64,000 nucleotides of DNA, taken from assembly GCA_026225945.1 (NCBI GenBank), contig JAMJFZ010000181.1, positions 2,542,001 through 2,606,000 on the forward strand, read 5' to 3'. Below are positions 40,001 through 53,900 of this stretch, in pieces (the stretch's first letter is position 1; each line of letters starts with the position of its first letter). This DNA is from Cricetomys ansorgei (taxonomy: Eukaryota > Chordata > Mammalia > Rodentia > Nesomyidae). Made by a program: the position numbers and the translations under genes. The notes below the pieces were generated by a model. That model saw nothing but the letters and a program-made list of their open reading frames with translations. It was not told where the DNA came from and did not search any database.

Positions 40001-43000
40001 TGTTGCTATGATAAAATGTCATGACCAAAAGCAATGTAAAGAAAAAATAGATTTATCTTGGCTTATGGTTCTAGAGACAGAAATCCATAATGTCAGAGAC
40101 ACATGGCTGCAGTGAAGCAGAAAGATCACATCTTCAACTTCAAGTACATGCTCGCGTGTGTGTGTGTGCGCGCGCACACACACGCACATGGGGGGGGCAC
40201 CTGCTGAGGACAGTCTAAACTCTCAAAACCTGTCTTTAGTGACCTACTCCAGCAAGGCTCCATGACCTGAAAGTTCCATTACCTCCCCAAACAGCACCAC
40301 CAAGTGTTCATGCATGTGCCTATGAGGGGCAGTTCTCATTCAAACCATCCCCCTCTTTGTGGCTGGCAAGCGGGACATCCGTGTGTAGGTGGCACCAGCA
40401 GTGCGCAGGACATCCTGCAGCTCTCTGCTCCTCAGGGATCTCCATCTGACTTTTCCTTTCCTCTCCCTCCTTCCCTCCCTCCCCCCTTTTCTTTCATGAA
40501 AAAGTAGTTTCAACATCAACTCAACAAAAAAGGCTAACAGAGAGCAAAAGAAAATGTTGTGAGGCCTATCAGTACCTGTTGCCTCAGGGAGGGTAGCAGC
40601 ACCTGAGGATGCACCTGCATCAGGACCAGTGATGTCTGCCACGAATCCTCTTGAACCCTGGCAGTGCGTTTTTATTTCATTGTGTTAGTTAAAAGTTTCA
40701 GGTATTTTTCTGTACGGGGAGTTCACAAGGATGTGATTTGTTCAGTGCTTATTCTATTTCCATTTTCAAAACAAATTACCCAATTTTCTAGGTGTCTTAC
40801 TAATTTTTAAAAAAGGATGACTCTCTTCCTCGGAGTTGTTCTTTTAAGTAGTTATGTCTTATCGGTGTTGTGTGTGGCTCTGCCGTGTTATCAACTTAGG
40901 GTGATTTTGTTCTTTCAGGAGACACTGCAAATGTCTGAAAACATGTTGATTGATTGATAGGGAAGGGAGGACTGTTACTGGTATCTAGTATGTGGTGTCC
41001 TGGGACTCTGCCATATTCTTTGCGAAGATCCATTCTTTAGAAAAACAATGTGAAAAGGTTTGATGATGCTTCAATTTAGGAAGCTTGACTGTATAAAGTA
41101 CAGGGAATAAAATGACACCTACACCTTCAGCATTCACATTTATACGGCCATGACCCTGTGCCCTTTGACTTATAAAAACACAGCGGGTAGGCGGTGACTG
41201 GGTGATAAGAAGGTGTTATTCTGCAGTAGGTACTCACGTATGGGGAATGTCAGTTTCTTTCTCATATTATGTGTTACAAAAATGGCATCACTTGTGACTG
41301 AGTTACATAATTCTTTTTTTTTTTTCTCTCTTTAAGCACTTAAATATAAATCCAGTCGTACGAATAAGAGAATCATTCTGCTGCTTGTCGCCGGGCTGGT
41401 GCTCACCGTCATCGTTGTTGTTGGAGCCATTCTTCTCATCCCTGGTAAAGGTGCACTGGTACTGGGATGAGGTCTGTGGGGCTGATGTGAGGAGGTATAT
41501 TCCAAGGGGGTGTGTGTTGGTTTCTAGGGCTGTGTGCCAGATTGTGGCAGACGATGTGGTCTCAAGCAATAGATACTCTCTGAAGGACCTGGAGTCTCTC
41601 TCAAGGTCTGTATTCCCCTCTGGGGAAGAATCCTTGCCCTGTCTCTTCTGCCTTCTGGTGTTTGCAGGCAGTGTTTAGAGCTCCTTAACTCATAGAGTTA
41701 CTTCCATCACTGCCTCCTAGTGCCTACTGTGTCCTGTGAGGACTCTCTCCTTTCTCCTCTCTCACAAGGATACTTGTCAGGAACTAGGTATTCAGGTCCT
41801 CATTCAATTTGGGTAAGATCTTCCTTCTACATCCTTGACTTAGTAGCGTATCTTTTCCCATCCAATATTTTTTTTCTTTTTGCCACGTGAGGTGATACTC
41901 GTAGTTTCTAGGGACAGAAAGGTGAGAAGGTAACCAGGACCCCCGTTCAATCCGCTATGGAGTCAGACTTCATTGAGCAGAATGTGGAAATGGGCATGAA
42001 CACGGATCATGTCTGTCTGAAGTGGTCATTGACGCTGGGAGGTGGGAGTATGGGTGGGAAATAATGTCAGGGAGCAGGTGGGAAAAAAGCAAAGGCCAAC
42101 TGTGGCAGACTGTAGAACGCCACAGCCACCGTCTCTTAGGAAGACCGCGGCACAGGCAGACTTTGAGAACACAGATTTGGCAGCTGTTTGCTTTCAGGGC
42201 CAGGGAGGGGACGACAATATGAAAGAGCAGTCGGTTTGGCTTAGGACAGGCTAGGAACTGAGAATGGATTGGATGGTGGAAGGTAAGGGCAGGCTAATCA
42301 TCTGGAACTCCGTAAGGTAGCTAAAGAGGTGCAGTCAACTAGAGGATCCAACATCAACAAGCTGATGCACGTCCTCTAGCTTGTCCTTAAATGTTTAAGT
42401 AAGAATTACTTATTTTGTATGAACTTGAGGAAAACATTTTAAGCCTTTCACGGTTTATAAGGTAGCATTGAGGTGAAAGCGTACATTGAGATGTAGAAAT
42501 GCAGTATTTTAACTTCGCAAATAAGCATTTAAGAAAATATTTTAAATGTATGTATTTATTAATAGGAGAATATCCTGTAAAGAATGCTTCTGGACTTGGC
42601 CTCATTGTAATCTCTACGGGAATATTAATACTACTCCAGTACAATGTATTTATGATAGGTGAGTATTTGTTCTTACAGTCTGGTTTTTGCCTTTTTCCTT
42701 TAAAAATACTTTGGTGAAAATATTCTCGTATGGTTTTATTTAATAGTTCAATAAAAGTTGGTTTGTTAAACTGTCCATTGTATTCTTAGTGACATTTCCC
42801 ATACGGATTGATTTAAAGGTTGTTAGGACTTCTCAGCAATGACTTTGTGAAAAGCAATTTTCTTTCATAGTTGATGGCATTGATGCAATTTTAAAGTTTG
42901 CTGTGTAATTTGTAACGGTTGTTTGCATGTCCTAATTTTAGGAGTTTGTATCCGTAAGTCGGTATTAGAAGCGTTCTTTTTTCTTCTTTTACTAACACAC

Positions 43001-44877
43001 TCTGCGATAAAAAGACGGACTCTGTAAGATGGAATTATAAATCACAAATTTTAGAAACACGATTTCGAATGACTGGTGACATTGAAAAGTGTGGCGGTTC
43101 CAACTATCAGGATCATGTCTGTGCATTTTAAAAGTACATCAAGGTCATATTTTTGCTACTGTCAGAAGAGTCTCATTTAGCACTGAGTCTTCGGTCCTTC
43201 CTTCGGCTGCATTTAAAGTTTCGTTAGAGAAGTGCAGGTCTTGTCCGCACAGGCAGCGCAGAGGTTAAGCTCGTGTGGTAGACTCTTGCCCCCTGAATAG
43301 CTGTGTGCGTGTGGAGAAGCCTCGCGTACTATATGATTTGTAGATTTAACAATGACATTGTTTCGAGATTTTGGTTAAAAACTGCCAATCCCTCTCAAAT
43401 GACTGACATAAGAGCTTGCAGAAGGTGAGCGTCTGGAGCTGACGCTTTGTATGGAAACGTCAGCTGGGAAACATGTCACCTGGCAAGGAATAGCAGTCCA
43501 TCTCTGTGTCAGGCACCGGTGGGAGTGGCTGCTTCGTCGGTGTTCTCAACGTGTTTCTGTTACATCCTTTTCCTCCCCAGCTTTTGGAATGACCTCTTTC
43601 ACCATTGCCATCTTGATCACTCAAGTGCTGGGCTATGTCCTTGCTGTGGTTGGACTGTGTCTTTGCATCATGGGTGAGTCACACTCTTCTATATTCCTGA
43701 TTTTAGTTTCAGTTAGGTTAGAGCTCTTACTTTTTCTTCCTTTTGCTTTTTTTTTTTTTTTAAACTGTATGAATTTTTCTTTTAGAACAGTTTTGGAAAA
43801 ATTTAGTGGAAAGTATAGAGAGTTACCATATACCCCACCGTTTTCCTACTCTCTATACACCCATAGTTTCCCTCAGCTTTCCATACCAGTGCAGAGGATG
43901 AACCAACATGGAGACATTACCACCTCAAACTAATAGCTTACATCACAGTTGATTATGGGTGTCATACAATACGTTCTGTGGCTGTAGCAGGTGTGCGATG
44001 ACATGGATGCCCATTGTGGTATCACATGGAATAATCCCATGTTCTACTTCTTCATCTGTTCCTTCCCTTAATCCCTGACATCATTAACCTTTTAACTTTC
44101 CACGTAGCTTTGCACTTTTCCAAAATGCCTTAGAGTTAGATTCATACTGTGAGAAAAGCACAGATCTCGTCTACACATAGTACAGAGGTTATGTTCGTGC
44201 CTTTTCTGCGGGCTTCTTTCATTTTTAAATATAAAGCTTAAGTTTCAACCGTGTCTTTTTATAGCTTGATAGCTCATTAGTGCTAGAAAATATTGTTGCC
44301 ATAATGTGTTTAGTATTTTGCATTCACCTACTGAGGGGCCATCCTGGTTGCTTTTCCTCTTTTTGTGACAGATGAATAAAGCTACTGTAAACATCAATGA
44401 GCATGTGTTTGTGTGGATATAAATTTTCAGCTCTAGTTGGCTAACTACCAAGGACTGTAATTTTTGCATTGTGTGGTAAGGTACAGCTAATTTTTATAGT
44501 AAGCTGGTGAACTCTGTTTGGTAACACCATCAAGGAGTGAGATTTTGCTTCTCTGTGTATTTTTCACCATTTGGACTTCTAAGTCTTTCTTTTTTGAACA
44601 GCCCCCCCCTACACACACAAGAGTTTAAATAATACTTTCTGCATTGCTACAAAAATGTTGTCTATATATGACTTGTGGGATGACTGCTCTAATAGCCAAA
44701 TTATAGTGCCCATACCTGTGGGAGAACTTGACAAGTAGCCAGGCTCTACTTGATTGGCATCTTAGACTTTACACACTCTTTTTCACTAATCCTGATAGGT
44801 AAAGTACTCTGTGTTTAAAATGCTTTTTTCTTCTATAAATAAGCTATTTACTGAATAATAAAGATATTCTTACACTG

Positions 44878-44918
<41 letters not shown>

Positions 44919-47900
44919 AAAATATTTGTCCTGATCAGTAGAATAAGAAACAATATTTTTGTGGTTTTTGTTTTTCAAGACAGGGTTTCTCTGTTGTAAC
45001 TCTGGCTGTCCTGGATCTCACTCTGTAGACTAAGCTGGCCTCGAACTCACAGAGATCCTCCTGCCTCTGCCTCCTGAGTGCTGGGATTAAAGGCATGTGT
45101 CACCACCGCCCAGCTTAAAAAAATAATATTTTCAAAGCTGGTGTATGCTGGGGTGTAGCTCAGTGGTAGTGCTATTTGCCTAGTATGAAAGTCTACAGAA
45201 TTGGGAACCTAGCATCAAATTCACCAAAAGAAAAAAATTGTTATTATTAGTTGTTGTTGATTCTTTTAAATGAAAATGTATTTACTTTATATGACTTCCT
45301 AACAAAATTTCATTTATCTCTACAGCTTGTGAACCAGTGCATGGCCCCCTTTTGATTTCAGGTTTGGGTATCATAGCTCTAGCAGAATTACTTGGACTAG
45401 TTTATATGAAATTTGTTGGTAAGTAAATCTTATTTTCTAGGCTTCTACAAAGAATTCCAGATACATAATGTAGAAAATGAGTTTAGTCAGTTCCTCCAGC
45501 TGAAGGTAGAAATCTATTCATGTCTACAAAAATGAGAAAATCTAATCGGAGAGGTGGCAATTAAAAAGGGAGAACGTATGTGAATTCATGCAGTTTGGGT
45601 TACAAACTATGCAAGAAAATGGCTTTGTGTATTAGAAGATATCAAATTTATTTTTATAAGCAAAAGAAGACGTTTTTGAAGGCTCCATTTTAATTAGTAG
45701 GAAAGATTCGTTCATTGTTCCAGGTTCCTCTTGTGGAGCTCTTTGTCCCTCTGCTCTTTGTGTACACTGCTTATACACACAGACAGCCCTGAGGGGACGG
45801 GGATTGAAAATTAAAACCTGTCACGTCTGTAATTTAACGTGCACTGACTTCCAATGCACTGTTTTTAAACATTTGGTGAAAACCCAGTATATTAAAGGGG
45901 ATCTTTAAACGCAAGAATTTACTGCCTTTAAAAATCAGTTTTTAGTAAGTGTGAACTTACACTCACTATTTGGTGTTTATTCTGCCAATTTCAAATACGG
46001 GACTTCTGCATTCTTACTGTGAACACGTATAGACAGAGACAGGCTCTTAGTGGCGCCTGAGCTAGAGTGCGCCTTACCCAAGCCTCATCCGTCCCCAGAC
46101 ATCTGATTTATGGCAGTCTCCCTTTAAAGAAGTAGTTTGCTATTTTATTTATGAAATATAGCAAACTCTTCTCCATATAACAAGAAAATCAAAAGTTAAA
46201 AATCATCGAACCAAATCAGTATTTCCGATGTGCTCTTAGGTGAACTTTTTCAAAAAATTAATACAAAAGTTGATTATAAATACATTTTTCATGCTATTTG
46301 CATAAGACTTTCAAAGAAATTTTGCCTTTATTTCTGAACTTCATTTCTTACTCTCTGATCATGAAATTTGACTTGTTGTAAGTATTCTTTTCTCTTTAGT
46401 TAATCTTTTTATGTAAACAACTAAAATACTACAAAGTCTCTGCTTTTGGTTTGTGTGTTCCTAAGTATTAGTTTTTCTTTTCTGGATTTTCCTGAATTTA
46501 TGCCACATAAACCCATAAAACACAACTAAGACATCTGTAGCAGGCTGGCGCGCAGGAGGTAACTCTGGTGCCTTGAATTCTGATGCATATTCTATTTTTG
46601 TTAGTATTGCAATCAGCCTGTGTCTGGACTTGAAGGCTGACACTGCTGATTTTGTTGCTCCCATGAATGCTAAGAACAGTATGTGACCTGCAGTATTCAC
46701 ATAACCGATGCAGTGGGATTCGGTGTCTGACTGATGGTCAGCTCTCCCCTCTGAATCTTCCCTCTCTATCGGGAATGCATGTTCCCAGGCTTCCGTATCT
46801 GATCAAGAGTGACGTTCAGCGTAGCTGCCACGAGAATCGCCATCATCCAGTGGCTGCCTTATGCCTCTGCTCTCACGCTCTCTCCATGGCTTATGTCCCC
46901 GTGAAGCCTGTGAAGCCACCATAACTCCACAAATTACTGTGTTAAAGCAAAATGAAAGTGAAATCAGAGTACCCAGAGTTGGGTTTTTTTTTGTGTGTGT
47001 GTGATGATTTACTACCTAAGTGCACTATATGTAAGTTAAGACTTTAGAGTTTTATTGACACTTTGAGATTATCCTAAATTAACTTTTCAAATCAACTTGT
47101 CTGACACCAGAGTGCAGAGAGACACCTTCGGTCAGTTGAAAGGGAAGAAGAAAAGGTACAGGATGGCTGCTTGTTAGATACTGTGGTAGACTAGGGTGAT
47201 GAATGTGTTTTGCTTATGTGTTCTGACTCCATAAATCTGAACATGTGTAGCATTAAGGTTGCAAATTTGAGCATTTTTTATTAAGAAGTGAAAGTTGTAA
47301 ATGTTTCCCAAATAATTCCTGCTCATTGCAGACACCGTTGTAGAATTGAGTGACTTTTGATTTAAACGCAATAAAATCCTCACTTTAAAAAGTTCTTTTT
47401 CTAAAGTGGGCTAGTATCCCTGTGAGTATCATAACTTTGATATTTTTCATTATTTCTGAGTTTAAATTTGTAGCCTTAATTGCAGTTTTAAGGGATAAGA
47501 TTTTAACTTTTGCTTTCAATGGAAAAATATAATTTTTTAAAATCATATTGTATTTTTTATTATGAGAAGGATTTTAATTTTATGAAGTCAGAAAAGGGGA
47601 TGGGGATAATCACGTGATATGAACACATAAGAAAGACTCAAGGGAACTAACTTTATTCACTAAAGCAGAGCGTGTTTTCATATAGGGCGCCTGTAGTCAT
47701 TCATGTGGCACAAGAATTGTTTTTGAAGCCCTCACCTTTTAGTGCAGTATAAGGGCAGGTACAACTGTTCTGCTTCAAATCCACTTGATAATAGTCAGAA
47801 CCAAGTCTGCCATACATCTCAGGTATTCTGAAACGATACAGAATACACATGGACTGTGTGTGTATTTCTTCAGATATATTTTCTTATTCAGTGCTTACAA

Positions 47901-50900
47901 TCTGTAAACAAACCACTAGAAAACCTGTTCCTGAGGCATTGAAAGCCTGAAAGTATATTGATGGCATGTACTCAGGTATTTCAGAGTGAGAGCAAAATAC
48001 CAAGAATTATTGTAAGGCTACACGGAAGCATGTATGGAATGCTTAAAATTTTTGATTTAAAAAAAAAATAAACAAAAAAGATGGCTTCCAATTCCTAGGC
48101 TCATGCCATACAACAGCAGCAAACCAATCATCCCCACTCTTTATCACACAGCTCATGTCTCCATTAAAGAGAATTAACCCAGGTAAAATTGACTCCCATA
48201 TGGCTACTTCTATGGTATTTGAGGATTATGACTGACTAGTGTCCCTCATGGCCACTGTTCCTATAGTTCTGTTTCAGAATGAGCTAGCCAAAGTAGACTT
48301 GAAAGAACTTAGCAGCGTGTGCTAGTAAAGGGGAAGATAACAGCACAAACAGAGCAGTTCTTAGTATTGCTTATAATGAGCACATTTATGAGCTTAAATA
48401 CAACTTAAAAATATTATCTCTGACCCTTCTTGTGTGCAGTATCCCTAGGGAGAAGAAAAAATCTCATCCCAGATAGGAAAACAGTGCCAGATCAAAGCAT
48501 GGATAACCCCAAAATCTAATTTGGTGAACCAATGAGTTTTATTGGAGTTACTTACAAGAGCAGAAATATCTCAGAAAACATCTGCATCACCAAAAGCCCA
48601 CACCAGCATGGATGATAAATAGCTCATGGAAACTGGAACCCCCCACAGCCTTCCGACAGCTCAGGATGTTGGAGTGGCCTGTGCAGATAGCTTAGGTGGC
48701 TCTGAGTCTGCTCTGGGCAGCTCAGCCTCTCTGAGAGTGACTCTCCACAGTCCTCACTTCTCTTAAAAGCTTGGAGAGGGAGGAGCCTAGTGAATCTGGT
48801 CAGGTTTAAGGACTTCCAGAAGCTATTTTGAGTTTTTACTCTTTGAGCTTAAGGAGCTTCCCTGCAGGATGGAAGAGGTTTTTAATCTCAGAGGAAACTG
48901 CTACACAACCCTTCATATTACCAATCAGAAATTTAGATAGCTCCTTTGCTTTATAAAACTTAAATTATAGGGCATGGTACTTGAGGTAAGTTGTAGATCC
49001 GGTGTCTAGATGGTGTCCCTCACAGCGTTCTAACTCAGCTTGGTTTATTGTGGAGGCTGCTGGGTGAGGTGTATCTCAACCTGCTTCACTCTTTACCGCT
49101 TTAAAAAGGTGGTCTTTGTGCTCGGATGCCACCCGTGGTACTGACAGAGACGCAGAGCTCCTAAGGGCAGGTGCATAACTGTTTCACAGAGCAGGACAGA
49201 ATGTGGCTTAGATGTTAGTAGGACACAGCACGGCTGTGCCATCCCCTCGCTCTCAGCGGCCAGCACTGCTTGCTGCTCTTCTGTCCTTTACGGTCACTGC
49301 CGTCCTGCCCCGCACTGTAAGCTGCTGGCTTATCCTCACTGTTAGGTCCATATTTTATTTTTCAACATTTTGATTTATATCTCAAATGTTGAAAGGCATG
49401 TACATTACATAAAACTTAAAACTCAGCAGTAATTTACAGTATGCTGCCCTAGGATGCAGCCATTGCTAGTGCTGAGTGAATTAAGTTAGAACAGCTTGGG
49501 AGGAATCTCTACTGAAATATTTATATATTTGTCACAGTCAAACACTGTCATGTGAGGGGAAGTTTACTTTCTCGCTTTTTCTAAATAGTGAACTTCAATC
49601 CAATGGTCCTTCTTATATTAACAAACACATTTCTTCTTAAGGAGAATTGACAGTTACTCCAAAACCTTTCAGCTGGCAGTGACTTATTTTTTAAGAAAAA
49701 TAAATTTTAGTTGATTTAATTCTCTAAGATGCTTACTTGCCAGTGGGAAAGATGAATTGTTATGCAATCGTCCTCAGAACTGTTTAGTGGTATCATTTTA
49801 GCAGTACACATCAGTAAATGCCAAGGATTTATCTTCAAGAGGCACTCTATTCCTCTCTCTCCTTAAGTAATACTCTTTTTATGTTACATGAGTACTATAT
49901 TTACATCATTTCTACCCTACCTTTCCTCCCTTCAGCTCTTCTGGTGCCTCCTCAGTTTCGCGGTCTCATATTGTTTAACTATTATTGTTGTGTATGTGTA
50001 TATTCATACATACATACATACACACATACATATATTCACATAAAATTTATAAGCACAACCTACTGAGTTCCTTTAGTGCTGCTCCTATGTATATGTGTTT
50101 ATGACTCACTCCTTGGGATCTGATCATTTACGAGGAGGCTCATCCCCAGAGAAGACTGATCTTTCCTCTCTCAGCAGTGATAGTTGTCTGTAGCTCTTCA
50201 TTTAGGGGCAGAGCCTTGTGAGATTTCCCCGTCCACATTGTCATGTCAGCTGGTGTCGTCATTGTGTGCAGGTCTTGCTTAGGGAGCCATATTGTTGAGA
50301 TTTCATGGGTGCAGCTTTCCTGTCATATAGAGAAGACACTGTAGGCAATTCATGTACATTACACAAAATGTCACAGGAGGCATCCAGGCAACCAGGTCAT
50401 CTGGTTTTTGCAGTCTCCCCACTCCCCTCCTTCTGCAGTGTTTGCTAATATGTAGGTATAGGGATTATGTTGTTAATGAATCAATTGGGCTTAGGCACCC
50501 AATGGTCAGTTGTTCTCTGCATATTAACCAGTTATTTCTTTCTGTAATCCTCTGCATTTGCTTCAGAAAGAAGGTTCTTTGATGAGAGGTAGGAGCTACA
50601 CTTTATAAGGATTTAAGTATTTATAAGTATAAATAAATACTTATAAGTATTATAAGTATTTAGAACACAGTTCTGCCTCTGGGGAAGTGGCTATAATAGG
50701 TTCTCTTCTGGGTCTTTGGCATCAGCCACAGGTAGCTGGCTAGGTTTAACCATGTCAAGTATAAATTTCCTCCTACTGAGCAGACCTTAAATCCAATTAC
50801 ACAGCTGCTGGTTAGCCCCAGTATATAAGTGCCACTAGTACACCTTTGGGTATATCTTGTTCTCACTGTTGTGGTTCATAGTTTGGCGGGACTGTTGATT

Positions 50901-53900
50901 GCTTTTCTCTTTTGGGAGCTTTCATAGCTCCTTCCTATACCCTGAGAGCTAGTTGTTAAGAAGAAGTCTTCCAGGTTGGTTTTAGCTTGATTCCTCAAAG
51001 TCTGTGTGGTGTCTGCAGCAGTAGGGTCTTACCTTCAATTTGGGGGAAGTAACCAAGGATCATGGCAGTATTCTATATTGTTTTGAGAGTCTCATGGACT
51101 CCTCTAATCAACAACTTGAAAGGATGCTTCCCGTGCCTTGTATTGGGGGTTTTGTTACATAGTCAATAGCTTTTGGGGACACATTTTCACCCCAAGTGGC
51201 ATGCCTTCATTTAGACTACCTCTGTATACATGCGTACATAATTGTAAGTAAACATAAAATAACGTGATTCCCTATGGCTTCTTCAGACATCTTTGTGGTT
51301 ATTGATCCCTATTTATCCTTTGAAATTTTCATACATGCGTACAATGTATGAAATTGATTATATTGACCCAGAACTATCTCCCTCTAACTCCCCTGGGACT
51401 GATTAACCCATCCTCCTTCTGACTCCACGTCATCTTTTTTCATTTAAAAAGATGATTATCACCATCATCATCATCGATAGTCTCCTGAGTCCAATTAGGA
51501 CTGACCACATGTGCATGGGCGATATTATTGCCAATAATGATGATGATGATGATAGTCTCCTGAGTCCAATTAGTGGAGCCACATACCCAGAGAAAAGTGG
51601 TTTCCCCGTCCCTCAGCAGCCATCAACTGCCAGAACTCTTCATTTAGGGATGGGGGTCCATAATCCCCTCCCCAGACCATGCTAGAATTTTGGTTGGCCA
51701 CATCTCGTGCAGTTCTTGTGTAAGCAACCGCATGTGTTGTGGGCTGGTGTGTCTATCGGTGATATCATGTCCAGGAGGCAGCGTTTCACAGCTCTCCTCT
51801 CCATCCTCTATTTGCTCTTCTAAGATGTTCACTGAGCCTTGGATGGAGAGAGGTTAATAGAGACGACCCACCTGTGGCCGAGCATTCGTAGTCGCTGATT
51901 CTCGGCACGTTGACTAGTTAGGAGTCTGCATGACCACTCACAAACTGCAAAAAGAAACTTCTCTGACCAAGGCTGAGCAGCACAAATCTGACTTCCACAT
52001 GTACGCTCAGTTAAATTCCTATTTTTTATTGTTTTTGAATATGTGTATACAGTACAGTGGTTTCTTAATCTTCTTTATATTTTATTATTAAATGTGTCTT
52101 TTGGCATTTTCATACATGTATACAGTGTATACATACATGTATTATGAATACATTGCATTCTGATTACTGTTTACCCTCCACCCTCCCTTTCTCAGTGTCA
52201 CCCCCCACATCAACCCACTCTCCTCCAGGCAAGTCTCTTTGCCATGTTCATGACTTACTGTTTTGTTTTAACAGCCAGTGGGTTTAACCAGGGCCATCCA
52301 TCCCTGTGACCATGACTTTGGAAGCCATCAGGCTCCATGAGTCTTTACTCAACTGAGGAAGTGACTCTCAGTGCCCAGAATCTATCGTTGGCCATTAGTT
52401 TAATAGTGGAGACCCAGGCCTCTTGGGTCCCTCCCCCAATCAATTCCTGGCAGGCCCACCCTTATTTAGGTGCACTGTAGACAAGTGTAGTTGCATTGAG
52501 TTCATGATTAGAATGTTTCACTTCCGGAAGATAGCATTCCTCAGCTCTACTTCCTGTCTAACAGCTCTTAGGTTCTTTGTATTCTCCCCCCCACCCCAGT
52601 GTTCCCTGAACTTCAGTAGGGATAGTGCTATGTCTCGTATATAGCTGAGCATTTACTAACCCCTGTTACTGCATCCAATTACATAACGTAAGACTGATAG
52701 TGCCTTACTCCTATCTTCTGCATAACTGTGCGATGCCTTCCACACCCGTTCTCTCCACAGGGGCAGTTTGCCTGCCTCTGCAGAGCTCTACATTCCAAGG
52801 TCTTCCTTTTTCACTCTGTTCTTTTTCACCTGCTCTTCCCATCACCAAGTTTCTAGTTGTTTTTATTTATCCTCTTCTGATCCTAGTGGTAATGTGATAT
52901 TCAGTGGTCTGTCTGCTGCAGCTTTCCCATGTGAGAAAACCTGGTCTCCATTTTCCTTGGCAGTTTGCTGAGTCTGCATGGGTGGGGTAGGGGAACTTGG
53001 CCGTCCTGGGCCTGCCTTTGCCTGCTAGCTAGCCAGTTGGGTTTTGGAATCCTGTAAACCCTAACTTTGTTTCTCAGCAGTCTACATGACTACTTGGAAA
53101 TGATTTTGGTTTGCTCCCATCTTAAAACTACATTGTGCATTCTGCTGTTGCTCTCTGAATGCTTCTACTGTAAAATTAAAAAAAAAAAAAATTTTTTTTG
53201 AGAAGTTTGGATTTCTTGAACTGTGATGAATGGGTGGAGTACATAATTATGCCTAGAAAAAGAATATTGAGCCATTGAGAAAATGTTGCTGGTCTTTTTT
53301 TTTTTTTTTTTTTTTTTTTTTGTCTTTGAGGCACTGGGTGTGTGTTAAGGATTGGCTTTGGTTACTGTAGGGCTTCCCTGCCTAATTTTAGAAAGAAGTT
53401 TCCTTTCCTACCAATCCAAAGTTGTTCTTTTCCCTCTTGTCATTTGGTCCATTCCCTCTGTTCTTGCATCTTCATTAGCTAATCTGTTCAGAAGCAGTGA
53501 AGGGAGTAACTCAGAATGTCAAGGAGTACACAGAGAGGCCCTGGTTGGGCTGAAACTGGGATAGCTCTAAGTTCAGGGGAATCACCACGTTTCCCGTTAC
53601 TGTGTTAGCTGTCTAGAGCTTTAAAAAGTGGAAAAATGAAAGAATGGGAGAAAAGACCACTCAACTAGGAACAAGAACAGTGTGTTAAAGGAGATGCTCG
53701 GGGTGGGGGGGTATTACTCATTGCCACATTTCTGTCAGTCCCAGCTGAGAAATAGGAAGACATGGAACCATGGCAGAAGAGAGTAGTTGACAGCATCTTT
53801 TCAACATGAGGTATAACATGTTGTGAGAGAGATGCACGCACATGAGAGAATCTGTTTATTATTTGCTATAAGCATTTTATTTGCTTCCTTTTCTCCTATC

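Larger units (their letters stand above)
31148..41336. other. Cd47: CD47 intron 3
   Basis: 10.2 kb. Besides the SINEs and rodent repeats listed it holds a candidate poison exon at 31226-31267. No gene or recognisable repeat was seen at 32.1-33.6 kb, 35.0-37.6 kb, 38.3-39.4 kb or 40.4-41.3 kb. Confidence 0.8.
41445..45325. other. Cd47: CD47 introns 4, 5 and 6
   Basis: Introns of 1,121, 922 and 1,652 nt separate exons 4-7. The first two show no recognised repeat. Intron 6 holds a TG tract, a B1 and an ID element close to exon 7. Confidence 0.8.

Noticed and set aside
41385..41678. 97-codon open frame overlapping exon 4
   Set aside because: It is out of frame with the exon 4 coding sequence and runs into the intron; no domain.
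43451..43933. 160-codon open frame
   Set aside because: It only reads exon 6 through into both introns; the family protein and splice sites show exon 6 alone is coding.
45148..45238. tRNA-like sequence
   Set aside because: The tRNA resemblance and A-rich tail are those of an ID SINE; no intact cloverleaf is visible.
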